Counted from the stretch's first letter, positions 39,065-48,596 are shown. The stretch is DNA of 64,000 nucleotides from Alphaproteobacteria bacterium (GCA_028281925.1 JANQIX010000012.1:1-64000); one strand, 5' to 3'. Notes: generated by a model from the letters alone, not told the origin. A program made the numbers and translations.

Positions 39065-39313
39065 ATGCCAGACGATCACGGCAACCAAGCACTGGCGGAA
39101 GTGATCCACCGATTGATCGAGTGTGCCAGAGACGGGCTGAACGCCGATCTCAGCGACCCCGCCAACGAAGCCGGGCGCGGCATTGCGCCGGTTCTCGCCA
39201 TGGCAGCGGGCGTTGCCACAGTCGCGCTCTACGGGGACAGTTGGCAGGGTGTGGCGCCGGAGATCCGCCAGCGTCTCGAAGACGGCTTCAAGATCGGCGA
39301 GTCTTCCTTCTGA
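39065..39313 (+). CDS. Small hypothetical protein downstream of flaF
   Basis: An 82-aa protein with a helical N-terminus (ALAEVIHRLIECARDGLN) and a hydrophobic middle (GIAPVLAMAAGVATVALYG) that might span or touch the membrane. GGAGG precedes the ATG at 39065. I recognise no family; it follows flaF by 146 bases and may be a separate unit. Confidence 0.6.
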   Translation: MPDDHGNQALAEVIHRLIECARDGLNADLSDPANEAGRGIAPVLAMAAGVATVALYGDSWQGVAPEIRQRLEDGFKIGESSF

Positions 39314-39404
39314 CTCTGGATTGCGGCCCAGCGGCCGGAAGGGTCGCGTAGACAGACTGCGTCGCTAAGCCGCGATACGGACGACCGGCTTCCTGCCGCC
39401 GGTC

Positions 39405-40910
39405 TCAGCCGGATGTCACCGGCAAGCGGTCGGCCACCATGGCGATCGTGCGCTCGATCACCGGTGCCCAGTCACCTTCCGCATCCTGTCTGACCAGCAC
39501 CGCTCCGGGGTACCAGGGCGTGCTGTCACCCTGGGCAAGCCAGCGCCAGTCGCTGTCCCTGTTCAGGAGGACGATCGTTGGAACGCCGAGACTGCCGGCC
39601 AGGTTCGCGACCGCCGTATCGACGGTGATGAAGAGGTCGAGGCTGGACAGCCGCTCGGCCGTCTGGCGGAAGTCCGATACGTCGGCAAGGGCACAGGGCA
39701 AACCCAGCGCCGCAGCCTCTTCACGATCGTTCTCACCCTTAAAGAAGCTCAGCCATTCGATGTCGTGCCGGGCGAGCAGCGGCCGAAAAGTCTCGACCGA
39801 GGCGCTGCGGCAGTTGTTGTAGCGGAAGGTGGGATTGCCGCGCCAATTCAGGCCGATACGCGGCCGCTCTCGCTGTTCGGGCCGCGTCTCGAGGGCGAGC
39901 GGGGCAGGCGGGGGCACCAGCGATAGGCTGTCGACGTCCATCCGGCCCGGAAGGCTCATCATCGGAAGCCAGAGATCGAAGTCGACCGAGGCAGTGCTGT
40001 CGATCATTTGGTGGCAGCCTTCGGTGCGTTCCACGAGATCGATCAACTGGGGTGGCACACGAACGAGGATCCTGGCGTCAAGTCGGGCCAGCGGGGCGAG
40101 AAAGCGGGACATCATGATGGTGTCCCCCATCCCCTGTTCCGCGTCGACCAGCAGCGTCCGGCCCTTCAGGTCTTCGCCTCTCCAGAGCCGTTGCCGCGCC
40201 GGCTCGGGATAGACCATGAAATCCAGCCTGGCGTCGAAAAGGGGCCAAGCCTCACGGTAGCAACCGGTCAGCAGCAAGGTTTGGGCGAGGCCATAGCGGC
40301 CTAATGGCGTTTGCGCCGTCCGCCGGAAGGCCTGGGCCGCTTCGTCGAGCCGTCGCTGGCCCTTCAGCGCCAAGCCTAGATTGTTCCATAAGCCGGACGT
40401 TTCCGGGGCGCCGCGCAGGGCCATCCGCGTGTAGCGCTCGGAAAGTTCGTTCAGCCCCAGATAGTTGAGCGTGGCGCCGATATCCACAAGGGTCGCGACA
40501 TTCGCCGGATCGGTCTTGAGGGCACGCTGGAGCAGGCTGCATGCCTCTTCGTAGCGCCGCTGTTCGCGCAGGACGGAGGCGAGCACTCTGAGCGCCTTGC
40601 CGTCGGCAGGTGCGGTCTCAAGGGCAAGGCGGGCTTCGGTTTCCGCTTGGGCCGCGTGCCCGTCGCGCAACAGCAGTTCGGCCAGATTTGTGCGATAGAG
40701 GGTCGCTTTAGGCGCTATGGCGATTGCGCGGTCTATCAGCCGGCGTCCTTCGCGGTCGCCGGCGGACATCCGGATCACGCCAAGCAGATGAAGCGCATCG
40801 GCATGACCGGGCTGATCACGCAGAATGCCTGCATAGAGACGTTCGGCACGATCGAGATTGCCCTGTCGGTGCAGTTCTACCGCCCGGTCGAATGCATCGT
40901 CGCGCGGCAT
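39405..40910 (-). CDS. TPR-repeat protein with GT9-like glycosyltransferase domain
   Basis: A 501-aa protein. Residues about 1-215 hold TPR units (AVELHRQGNLDRAERLYAGIL, LLGVIRMSAGDREG). The C-terminal half resembles the GT-B fold of family 9 heptosyltransferases: LLVDAEQGMGDTIMMSRFL, PRIGLNWRGNPTFRYNN, FITVDTAVANLAGSLGVPTIVLL (the nucleotide-binding end). Such TPR-GT9 proteins are frequent beside flagellin genes. It is a second candidate modifier of flagellin with the 710-aa protein on the other side. Confidence 0.82.
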   Translation of the reverse strand: MPRDDAFDRAVELHRQGNLDRAERLYAGILRDQPGHADALHLLGVIRMSAGDREGRRLIDRAIAIAPKATLYRTNLAELLLRDGHAAQAETEARLALETAPADGKALRVLASVLREQRRYEEACSLLQRALKTDPANVATLVDIGATLNYLGLNELSERYTRMALRGAPETSGLWNNLGLALKGQRRLDEAAQAFRRTAQTPLGRYGLAQTLLLTGCYREAWPLFDARLDFMVYPEPARQRLWRGEDLKGRTLLVDAEQGMGDTIMMSRFLAPLARLDARILVRVPPQLIDLVERTEGCHQMIDSTASVDFDLWLPMMSLPGRMDVDSLSLVPPPAPLALETRPEQRERPRIGLNWRGNPTFRYNNCRSASVETFRPLLARHDIEWLSFFKGENDREEAAALGLPCALADVSDFRQTAERLSSLDLFITVDTAVANLAGSLGVPTIVLLNRDSDWRWLAQGDSTPWYPGAVLVRQDAEGDWAPVIERTIAMVADRLPVTSG

Positions 40911-41007
40911 GGCTCATCCGGCCCTGAGAAATGTGCAGCAACGTCACCCGGAGGCCGCCAGTGTTCCGGCGGCCGACAGGCGACGACAACAGAAGAGTCC
41001 CCGCCTT

Positions 41008-41379
41008 CTAGGCGGTCCCGGCAGCACCGTTGTTCGGCGGGCTCGACAGGATCTGCTCACACATGTTCAGGTTCAGAGCGACCAGCTTATCCATGAGGTC
41101 GAGATCCAGGGACCGGTTCAGCACAACGGCGGACTTCATCATGAAATCGCTCATGCGCATCAGGAACTCATGATACTCCTGCGGGATCTCGTCGAAGTTC
41201 TGAGAGAAAGAGTTCTTGATATGGGTCCAGAGCAGCGCGTTGCTCTCCAGAACTGCCATCAGCGCTTCCCGGTCGTCTGGGTTTTGGCGAGCCTGATCGA
41301 TGCGGACCGCGGTCTGCAGGAAGGGAAACGCCAGTTCCTGGTGGGGCGAGAGATCAACATTCGTAAGCGGTAACGTCAT
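41008..41379 (-). CDS. FlaF-like paralogue
   Basis: A 123-aa helical protein aligning by eye with FlaF across its length: ALMAVLESNALLWTHIKN here against ALLDAIRRNRQLWVMFGT in FlaF, then EIPQEYHEFLMRMSDFMM against QLPAQIRLNICQLADFV, then a matching LNxNxxxxxxIL close (ALNLNMCEQIL here, LININKQIAAGL in FlaF). GGAGG precedes the ATG at 41379; the open frame further upstream is not similar. Stand-alone gene, convergent with nothing, 374 bases from sciP on the other strand. A second FlaF may tune flagellin expression or serve another filament protein. Identity is low, so this is inference. Confidence 0.6.
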   Translation of the reverse strand: MTLPLTNVDLSPHQELAFPFLQTAVRIDQARQNPDDREALMAVLESNALLWTHIKNSFSQNFDEIPQEYHEFLMRMSDFMMKSAVVLNRSLDLDLMDKLVALNLNMCEQILSSPPNNGAAGTA

Positions 41380-41753
41380 ATCTGTGTCCTCCGACAGGAC
41401 AATCGGCCGGCCTTGTCGACGCGGATCCCGGCGCATTTTGCCCGAGATCACATACGGCAGGGCCAACCCCGGTTGGGCCGTGTCGGGAGGGGCGGATGGA
41501 TGTGGCATCGACCCTTAAGGGAAGAACGCTGCACACCTCTGGCGATCCCGCTTCTGCTCGCCGCGTCCCCTGGCCACCTCCGACACGTTCACCACTAACA
41601 GAAGAAGGGTTAAGCAACGCTTAAGCGGTATTTGAGATTGATTGGGTGGATTACGTGAAGTTGCGCGGGACTATTAGCGGCTTGTTAAAATCCCTCGGGT
41701 ATTGTCGGTCAACGCGGAACGAGAACGAAGAAGCAAGGTACGAGCAGCGCATC
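41380..41753. other. Divergent region between the FlaF-like gene and sciP
   Basis: 374 bases with no separate gene. It holds the CtrA box at 41610-41624 and must contain the promoters of both genes. The region is AT-richer near the box. The sciP frame is open back to 41646, but that part is not family-like. Confidence 0.6.
41610..41624. promoter_or_regulatory. CtrA box upstream of sciP
   Basis: TTAAGC-AAC-GCTTAA: a perfect TTAA-N7-TTAA site that is also a fully symmetric palindrome, 130 bases before the sciP start. In Caulobacter, sciP is activated by CtrA and its product then inhibits CtrA, so the site would close that loop. Confidence 0.75.
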
Positions 41754-42077
41754 ATGGGGCACGTGCACGGGACCGACCCGGTTGAGGACCTACAGGACCT
41801 GGCGGACCTTCCGCCTCCGGACACCAAGCGATGGGTCAGCCGCCGCAAGGCCAAGGTTGTGGCGGCGGTGCGATCGGGACTACTGAGCCTGAACGACGCC
41901 TGCCGGCGGTACAATCTGTCGGTCGACGAGTTTTTGGCGTGGCAGCGCATGGTGGACCGGTTCGGCGTCCCCGGCCTTCGCGCCACGCGGATCCAGCATT
42001 ACCGCCAAGCCGACGATGGCCCCGAATTCGCCGTTCCTGCTACGGCGGTCCAACCCGGCAATGGCGGCGGATCGTAA
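41754..42077 (+). CDS. sciP: SciP, CtrA-inhibitor (DUF1153) protein
   Basis: A 107-aa helix-turn-helix protein. The core matches SciP: DLADLPPPDTKRWVSRRKAKVV, AAVRSGLLSLNDACRRY, LSVDEFLAWQRMVDRFGVPGLRATRIQ. In Caulobacter it binds CtrA or its promoters and blocks transcription during the G1 phase. The ATG at 41754 has a weak ribosome-binding site but gives the family length. The C-terminal 25 residues are lineage-specific. A perfect CtrA box lies upstream. Confidence 0.92.
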   Translation: MGHVHGTDPVEDLQDLADLPPPDTKRWVSRRKAKVVAAVRSGLLSLNDACRRYNLSVDEFLAWQRMVDRFGVPGLRATRIQHYRQADDGPEFAVPATAVQPGNGGGS

Positions 42078-42115
42078 CGTCGATCCGCCTCTCGCAGCGC
42101 CAACCCGATAAGCCG

Positions 42116-42895
42116 CTAGGAGCGGACCGGTTTCAGCACGCCGTTGTCGATGCAATCGGCATGTCTGTCATTCAGCCACAAGACGTCGGCCGCGCATGTC
42201 GGAGTTTCCGGATGCCACGTGTCACCGCCGAGGCCCTGCAGAAAAGGCCGGTAGCCCAATGGCCGCAGAAACGCCGCGACGGCGCCAATGTCATCGCCGG
42301 CGCGCTGCAGCGCATCCGGTGACAACTCGACCAAGAGGGCAGGGCGGAACCGCTCGAGGCACTGTCGGGCGCCCACAAGCAGGCGCAGCTCCCAGCCTTC
42401 GATATCGGCCTTGATCAGGTCGATCCGGTCGATCTCGAGATCCGATGCGGCATCGTCCAGACGCCGGACGTGCACCTGCTCGCCAATCGTCTCTGTCTGC
42501 GAGGCCGCCCGGCCGAAACTGGCGATGCCGAAACCGGCACTGCCGGATCGTTTTATCGGCGTCTGCAGCTCAAGATCGACCTCTTCATCAGCCAGCCCGT
42601 AGCCGTGGATGCGGACATTGGCGAGCCGGTTGAAGCGTATCGCCCGGCGCAGGATGGACCGCGCATAGCCGCTGGGCTCGAAAGCGTGCACTTGGCCATC
42701 GGGCACGAGCCTTGCGAACAGCTTGGCGAACTGGCCGCTATGCGCACCTGCGTCCACGACGACCCCGTCCGGCGGCAGGAGCGTACGGAACAGCGGCATC
42801 ATCTCGCGGTGATGCTGCTGCGCGCACGCCTTGAACAAATGCGCCAGATAGGTGGCACGCCCCCGCCAGCCCAGTCGATCCCAGTAGGGCCGCAT
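42116..42895 (-). CDS. FkbM family methyltransferase
   Basis: A 259-aa SAM-dependent methyltransferase. Motif I is VVDAGAHSGQFAKLFARLVP followed by HAFEPSG; then IDLIKADIEGWELRLLVGA, the FkbM signature. Members O-methylate sugars and are common in glycosylation loci. It converges with sciP (stop 38 bases away) and lies just before the flgL end, linking the glycan island to the flagellar operon. The acceptor is unknown; a flagellin sugar is possible. Confidence 0.85.
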   Translation of the reverse strand: MRPYWDRLGWRGRATYLAHLFKACAQQHHREMMPLFRTLLPPDGVVVDAGAHSGQFAKLFARLVPDGQVHAFEPSGYARSILRRAIRFNRLANVRIHGYGLADEEVDLELQTPIKRSGSAGFGIASFGRAASQTETIGEQVHVRRLDDAASDLEIDRIDLIKADIEGWELRLLVGARQCLERFRPALLVELSPDALQRAGDDIGAVAAFLRPLGYRPFLQGLGGDTWHPETPTCAADVLWLNDRHADCIDNGVLKPVRS

Positions 42896-43014
42896 CGCGC
42901 CAACGCTCCACGCCTCGTTTCAGTCCGCGCGGACTGTCATGCGGCCGATGGCGAGCGATCGCAAGGAAAACGCGACGCCGGAACTGGTCGGCCCGCTGCC
43001 GCTGGGCGCGGATC

Positions 43015-44175
43015 CTAGATGTAGTTTGTCAGCGAGAGTTGGCTGATCCGAGAGGTCACCTGGTAGGTCGCTTCCAGACTGGTCTGCAAGAGTTGGAAGC
43101 TGACGATCGCCTCGGCAGGATCGGTGGTTTCCAAGTCCGCCAGCAGGTTCTGCTCCAGCGTCTGCACCTCCTGCAGGCGCTCCAGGGTGTTGTCGACAGT
43201 GATCTGTGCACTCGCGGCGCGGACATGCGTCGACGTGATCTCCGGGATCGCGTCGGCGATCAGGTTGCTCGCGATCTCCATATTGGCCATGTAGAAATCG
43301 CGCTGCTCCTCGAAGGTTGGATCGCCCACCGGCGGGTTCGGATCGGGCGGTTCGATCAGCACCATCATCTGCAAGCCGAAGATCAGCTTCTCGAAGCCGG
43401 GCTCGGCTGCGGAGAATCCGGTCGGTACGGTCTGGTCGCGGTCGACACGCACGGTCAGGCCGTCATCGACATCGCCCGTCTGCGTCACGCCCGGTCCACC
43501 CTGATAGTAATTGTTCCGATAGGCGTCGTAGGGGGTGCTGTTGGGAATGTCGTCACTTGCATAGGCAAAGTTTGCCGGCAGCTCCGTGGCTGGGTTGTTC
43601 TGCGGATTCGAACCACCGCCGGGCTGCAGGATGTCCTTGTTCAGAAACCAGAAATAGCCGTCGTTCGGTGCCGACGGCGGTGTCCCGCCATCGAAGCTGG
43701 CCCAGTCGAGATTGGTCCAGCTCGCATCGTCCACCGGGACGCTGAATTCCACCGGAGCCTTGTCGCCGACCAGGCCGCCGAACAGGTAGCTCTCGCCGTC
43801 ATTGGCATTGAGCGTGCTGACCACCGTGTCCAGCCAGCCGCGTGCCGTCTCGCGCAGCTCGGTCGCCTGGTCCGGATCGTAGGCGGCGAGGTCGGGGAAC
43901 CGGCGTGCCTGATCTGCGATGTCGCCCAGTTCTTCCAGTGACTGATCCACCAGCTTCAGCCGGACATTCGCCAGTTCGGCGTTAGTGATGAACTGCTCTC
44001 GCTGATCGACCGAAGCGTTGAAGTTCACCATGCGCACCGAGTCCGGATAATCGGTGAAGGTGGGCCCCTTCTTTCCGGTGGCGATCTGGTACTCCAGCGT
44101 CTGCATGTCGCTTTGCGTACGGTTGATGTAGGTCAGCATGCTGTCGAGGCGGAAGGCCGAGCCGACGGTAAGCAT
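43015..44175 (-). CDS. flgL: Flagellar hook-filament junction protein FlgL (HAP3)
   Basis: A 386-aa flagellin-like junction protein. N-terminal LTYINRTQSDMQTLEYQIATGKK and C-terminal LLADLETTDPAEAIVSFQLLQTSLEATYQVTSRI match FlgL coiled coils. A variable centre of about 200 residues forms the outer domain. It is the last gene of the flgI-to-flgL array, 24 bases after flgK. Confidence 0.9.
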   Translation of the reverse strand: MLTVGSAFRLDSMLTYINRTQSDMQTLEYQIATGKKGPTFTDYPDSVRMVNFNASVDQREQFITNAELANVRLKLVDQSLEELGDIADQARRFPDLAAYDPDQATELRETARGWLDTVVSTLNANDGESYLFGGLVGDKAPVEFSVPVDDASWTNLDWASFDGGTPPSAPNDGYFWFLNKDILQPGGGSNPQNNPATELPANFAYASDDIPNSTPYDAYRNNYYQGGPGVTQTGDVDDGLTVRVDRDQTVPTGFSAAEPGFEKLIFGLQMMVLIEPPDPNPPVGDPTFEEQRDFYMANMEIASNLIADAIPEITSTHVRAASAQITVDNTLERLQEVQTLEQNLLADLETTDPAEAIVSFQLLQTSLEATYQVTSRISQLSLTNYI

Positions 44176-44199
44176 GGCGAAATCTCCTCAGGCGGGCGC

Positions 44200-46332
44200 T
44201 CAGCGTCCCATGCTCTCGAGAATCTCGAACATCTGGTTGACGGTATCGATGACGCGCGCGGCCGCGGAATAGGCGTTCTGCAGCTTCATCATGTTGGTCA
44301 GCTCTTCGTCGATATTGACGCCGCTGGTTTCGGAGATGCGCTGGTTCAGCTGGTTCACGAACAGCTGCTGCACTTCCATGTCGGTGGTTGCGATCTCCGA
44401 CATGTCGGTGATGTTCCCGACAAGCTGGGCCGTATAGTTGTGGAACGTGGCGTTCAGGGACGGCAGGCCGCCCGATTGCGGGAAGCTGTTGGTCGCCTGA
44501 AAGGCTGCCGCCATGTCAGCCGCAATCGATCCGTCGCTGGACCCCAGCCAATAGGTGCCGTTCTCGTCCAGCACGGGGCGCCCGTGGGCGATCCGGCCTG
44601 GATCCGACTTGATCGTCTCGGCGACGTCCATGTTTGATGCCGCACCGGGCTCAGACACGTGGAAGGCGAAGGCCTCAGGACTGGCACCGGTGCCGATCTG
44701 AACCTTCATGATATCTGATGGGCCGACGCGGATGGTGTACTGGTCACCATCCTGCACCACGCTGGCCTGGACGCCGGTGATGCCGTTCAGCGCGGTCGCG
44801 ATGTCGTCGAGCGTGGAAGAGGCGCCGAGCGCCGCTGTTCCGACGAACCCGTCCTCGGTCAGAACGTTGATGGTGTAGCCGGTTGTGTTGATGGTGGCAT
44901 CCCGGTCATACGTGGCGGACGCGAATTTCGGGCCGGAATTCTCCGCCTGGATGAAATCGTTGAACCCGAACAGATTGGAGAAGCCGTCGACCGTGGTCGT
45001 CAGTGCGGCGGGCCCGCCGGCCGTGCCCATCGTGATCTGGGCGTCCGGGCCGGCACCGGCCGGGGTGTTGTCGACCAGCGCCAGGCCATAACCGGCAGAC
45101 GACAAGGCGCCGGAGAGGGTGAAACTGAGGTTGCCGCTGGCATCCACCGAGACGGTGAAGTCGCCGCTTCCGGGATTGCCGATTTCGTCCAGAGCAAAGC
45201 TGGGCCACGTACCGCCACCGTTGGCGACCAAGGTACTCAGGTCGACGGTACTGTGCTCTTGCCCGTCTGCGTCCAACACGACAATCGTGGTGTCGTGGCC
45301 GGTTGCATAGGTGAACTGCATGGAATTGGCGTTGGCCGCCAGAGACGTGAACCCGTTGGACGCGGTCAGTGTGCTCGGCGGTGGCATTGCCGTGCCGCGA
45401 TTGTGCGCCTGGTTGAGTTCATCGCGCAGCGACACGGCAAGATTGTCCAGCTGGGTCTGGACATGCGGCAATGTCTGGTCGCGCATCTTGAGCAGTTCGC
45501 CGATGCGCCCACCGTCGATATGCGTGCTGATGTCGGCACCGGGCGTGTCGACGAAGCTGATATCGTCGAACTGCTGCGGATACTCCGTCTGCGCGTTCGG
45601 CTGCGACAGCGCCTGATAGTCGTCCAGCAGGCGGGCCTTGCCATCCACCAAGGTGATGCCGGAAGGCAGGAACACCGTCACCTGCTCGTTCGCCTTCTCG
45701 ACGACCCGGATCGGCACCAGATCGGCGATCTGGGCGAGTGCGACGTCCCGCGCGTCCTTCAGATCGCCGATCGGATGGTTGACGCTCATATGATGGCCGA
45801 TCTGCCCGTTCAGGTCGGCGACATCGGATATGGCCTTGTTCAATGTGTCGATCGCAGAGGCAAGATCGGCTTCGACCGACCCGCGCAGATCCTGAATGCC
45901 GGTGCTGAGATCACGGATCGTCGACGACAGCTCTTGTGTGCGGTCGCTGGCGAGGACCAGGTTGTGCAGCTCGCCCGGGCTCGTCGACAGTGTCTCGAGG
46001 GCCGACGACAGGTCGGACAATTGGGAGGCGACGCGTCCACCGTCCGAAGGGTCGCCCAGCAGGCTGCCCAGCCGTTTCAGGTAATCGTCGGACACCCTCA
46101 GGGTGGAGAACTTGGTGGTCTCGCGTAAGGATTCGCGGATCAGCGTATCGTTGGTGCTGCGATCGACAGACGTGACGCGCACACCGCCCAACGTGTTGGC
46201 GGATTGCTGCACCACTTTCTTGGAGTAGCCCGGCGTGTTCGCGTTGCCTACGTTTTGCGCCGACCACTCCATGCCGATTTGCGCGGCATGCAGGCCACTG
46301 ATCGCGCTCTTCAACGCCCCGGTCAAACTCAT
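44200..46332 (-). CDS. flgK: Flagellar hook-associated protein FlgK (HAP1)
   Basis: A 710-aa junction protein. The N-terminus has SLTGALKSAISGLHAAQIGMEWSAQNVGNANTPGYSKKVV, and the C-terminus has GVNIDEELTNMMKLQNAYSAAARVIDTVNQMFEIL, the standard flagellar rod/HAP motifs. The ~450-residue middle is a variable exposed domain. It precedes flgL and follows flgE by 77 bases. Confidence 0.95.
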   Translation of the reverse strand: MSLTGALKSAISGLHAAQIGMEWSAQNVGNANTPGYSKKVVQQSANTLGGVRVTSVDRSTNDTLIRESLRETTKFSTLRVSDDYLKRLGSLLGDPSDGGRVASQLSDLSSALETLSTSPGELHNLVLASDRTQELSSTIRDLSTGIQDLRGSVEADLASAIDTLNKAISDVADLNGQIGHHMSVNHPIGDLKDARDVALAQIADLVPIRVVEKANEQVTVFLPSGITLVDGKARLLDDYQALSQPNAQTEYPQQFDDISFVDTPGADISTHIDGGRIGELLKMRDQTLPHVQTQLDNLAVSLRDELNQAHNRGTAMPPPSTLTASNGFTSLAANANSMQFTYATGHDTTIVVLDADGQEHSTVDLSTLVANGGGTWPSFALDEIGNPGSGDFTVSVDASGNLSFTLSGALSSAGYGLALVDNTPAGAGPDAQITMGTAGGPAALTTTVDGFSNLFGFNDFIQAENSGPKFASATYDRDATINTTGYTINVLTEDGFVGTAALGASSTLDDIATALNGITGVQASVVQDGDQYTIRVGPSDIMKVQIGTGASPEAFAFHVSEPGAASNMDVAETIKSDPGRIAHGRPVLDENGTYWLGSSDGSIAADMAAAFQATNSFPQSGGLPSLNATFHNYTAQLVGNITDMSEIATTDMEVQQLFVNQLNQRISETSGVNIDEELTNMMKLQNAYSAAARVIDTVNQMFEILESMGR

Positions 46333-46408
46333 CGAACCGTCCCTTTCACCGCGCTGCCGACGCCCGCTCCCGGCCCGCTAGGGGGCCGGGATGGTCGGAT
46401 GCGGCCGA

Positions 46409-47821
46409 TTACCGCTTGAGGTTGATGACCTCTTCCAACATCTGATCGCTGGTCGTGATCACCCGGCTGTTGGCCGAATAGGCCCGCTGTGCCTGGATCA
46501 TCAGCGTGAACTCTTCGGCGATATCGACGTTGGAGGCCTCCAGCGCCTCCGGCGCGAATTCGCCGGCCCGGCCGACGCCAGCGTCGGAGATCACCGGATC
46601 GCCGCTTTCCACCGTGGCCCGATACGTACCGCCGTCCATGAGCTGCAGGCCATCGGGGTTGGAGAAGGTGATCATCGGAATGCGGAAGATCTTCTCCGAC
46701 ACGCCATTGCCGTACTGGGCAAAAACATCCCCCTGGTCGTCGATGGTGATGGCCTCGAACTGACCATAGGGCAGGCCATCCTGGGTCAGGTTGGTGATCG
46801 CAAAATCGTCGGAGGACTGGGTGACGCCGATCGCCCGGTCGGCCTCACCGATGTTGATGATGATATCGCTGGCAAAGCCGGGGAAGGTGCCGCCGTCCAA
46901 TGTCAGGATCACCTCGTCGTTGACCACACTGGCCACCAGATCGCCCGCGCCCGCATGGCCGCCGTTGGTGATGCCTGTCGTCTGGTCCGAGGCCAGAGTG
47001 CCGGCGGCGGTACCCGTGGTGTTGAAGTTGACCTCCGTCCACGCATAGTACGTGGTCGGCGTACCGGCGCCGTCATCGGCGGGTGTGCCGTCGGCGGCCA
47101 CTTCGAAGACCTGCACCGTCCATTCGCGCGGGTCGGCCGTGTCGGCGCCTGTGGCATACCATTCCATGCGCATGGTGCGCGGACGGCCCAGGTCGTCGTA
47201 ATAGACCTGCTCGGAGAACATTTGGCTGAGCGTCTGGTTGGCGATCGGCGTCGTGGCGGCCGGTGTCGTCCGTGTCGCGCCACCGGACTCCGACGCAGGC
47301 AGGTTGGCGCCGAGGACCACACTCGTGGTCGTCCGCACATTGCCCGTGAGGTTGCCGATATTGACGGTGGTCAGTTCCTTAGACGGGAAGGTGACGCCGT
47401 CGGCGTTGTAGCGCCAGCCCTGCAGGAAGAAGCCTGAGGAGTTGACGAGGTTGCCTGTCGCGTCGGGCTCGAAATCGCCTTTGCGGGTGTACGAGATCTG
47501 GCGGTCGATGCCCGGCGTCTGGTTGTCGTCGGAGAAGTTCTTGACCGCGAAGAAGCCGTTGCCGTTGATCGCCAGGTGGGACGTCCGCGACGACGCTTCG
47601 ATGGAACCCTGCAGGCTGACATTGTAGTGCGGATGGGCAACCACGCCGCCGGGTTCGTGCGACTGCTGGCTGGACTGTGTCACCAGGGCGGAAAACCGGG
47701 TCCCAACCTTCTTGTAGCCGATGGTGCTGGTGTTGGCGATGTTGTCTGAGATATGGCCGATCCGCGCCGTCTGCGCGTTGAGGCCGGAGATGGCCGTCGT
47801 CATGGCGCCGTAAATGGACAT
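46409..47821 (-). CDS. flgE: Flagellar hook protein FlgE
   Basis: A 470-aa hook subunit. N-terminus MSIYGAMTTAISGLNAQTARIGHISDNIANTSTIGYKKVGTRF; C-terminus VDIAEEFTLMIQAQRAYSANSRVITTSDQML. The middle contains the FlaE-type Ca-like hook domain. It follows flgD by 72 bases and precedes flgK; FlgD caps the growing hook made from it. Confidence 0.96.
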   Translation of the reverse strand: MSIYGAMTTAISGLNAQTARIGHISDNIANTSTIGYKKVGTRFSALVTQSSQQSHEPGGVVAHPHYNVSLQGSIEASSRTSHLAINGNGFFAVKNFSDDNQTPGIDRQISYTRKGDFEPDATGNLVNSSGFFLQGWRYNADGVTFPSKELTTVNIGNLTGNVRTTTSVVLGANLPASESGGATRTTPAATTPIANQTLSQMFSEQVYYDDLGRPRTMRMEWYATGADTADPREWTVQVFEVAADGTPADDGAGTPTTYYAWTEVNFNTTGTAAGTLASDQTTGITNGGHAGAGDLVASVVNDEVILTLDGGTFPGFASDIIINIGEADRAIGVTQSSDDFAITNLTQDGLPYGQFEAITIDDQGDVFAQYGNGVSEKIFRIPMITFSNPDGLQLMDGGTYRATVESGDPVISDAGVGRAGEFAPEALEASNVDIAEEFTLMIQAQRAYSANSRVITTSDQMLEEVINLKR

Positions 47822-47893
47822 GTCACACTACCTCGTATTGCTGGCTGTTTCGGTTGGCTGTCGTGTCGCCCCACATGACGTTCTGTCGGCCGA

Positions 47894-48577
47894 TCAGGCG
47901 TTGGGATCGGCGGCCTGCGGCGGCATGTGCACCGCAAGCACGCTGTCCATGGAGACGTAGAGATCGCCCACCTTGAGCAGCGCGTCGGTTCCATCGGACT
48001 CCACGCCGTCCACAAGGCCGCGGACATAAGGCACTGCGGTCACCGCATTGCCGTCCACGTTGGTTGCTTCCACCTGCAAGAAGTACTGGCCCGGATCCAC
48101 CGGGTTGCCGTCGTTGTCGAGACCGTCCCATGTCACCTGGTGGTAGCCGGGTGAGGTCTCGCCGGTGGCGCTCCACACCGCGTTGCCACCGGCATCGACG
48201 ATCGAGACGTTGGTCAAGATGGAGTTGGAATCGAGCGTGTAGGCCATTTTTGCCGGCTGGCCGTCGTAGCTGAAGCCGCTGCCCTGGACCTCGACCACCA
48301 TGCCGATATAGCCGAGAGCCGTCTGCATGGGGGAGGTGGTCTGTGCGCCGATCAACTCGTCCAGCTTCTGGTTCTGGGCGATCAGCTGTTCGACCGTGCT
48401 GAATCCCACCAGCTGGTTCGTGAACTCCGCCGTTTCCAGCGGGTCCAGCGGGTCCTGATGCTGCAGCTGTGTGGTCAGCATCAGCAGGAACTGGTCGAGC
48501 GTCTCGTCGATGCTCTCTTTGGACTGGACCTGATCGCCCGTCAGGGCGGTTCCGGCAGCTGTGCTCTGGACTTCCAT
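47894..48577 (-). CDS. flgD: Flagellar hook capping protein FlgD
   Basis: A 227-aa hook cap scaffold. The conserved FlgD core is DQFLLMLTTQLQHQDPLDPLETAEFTNQLVGFSTVEQL, followed by an Ig-like tandem (about 100-210: FSYDGQPAKMAYTLDSNS, GYHQVTWDGLDNDGNPVDPG). It starts 19 bases after fliK ends. Confidence 0.95.
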   Translation of the reverse strand: MEVQSTAAGTALTGDQVQSKESIDETLDQFLLMLTTQLQHQDPLDPLETAEFTNQLVGFSTVEQLIAQNQKLDELIGAQTTSPMQTALGYIGMVVEVQGSGFSYDGQPAKMAYTLDSNSILTNVSIVDAGGNAVWSATGETSPGYHQVTWDGLDNDGNPVDPGQYFLQVEATNVDGNAVTAVPYVRGLVDGVESDGTDALLKVGDLYVSMDSVLAVHMPPQAADPNA

Positions 48578-48596
48578 GGCTTAGGTTCCCGTCGCG

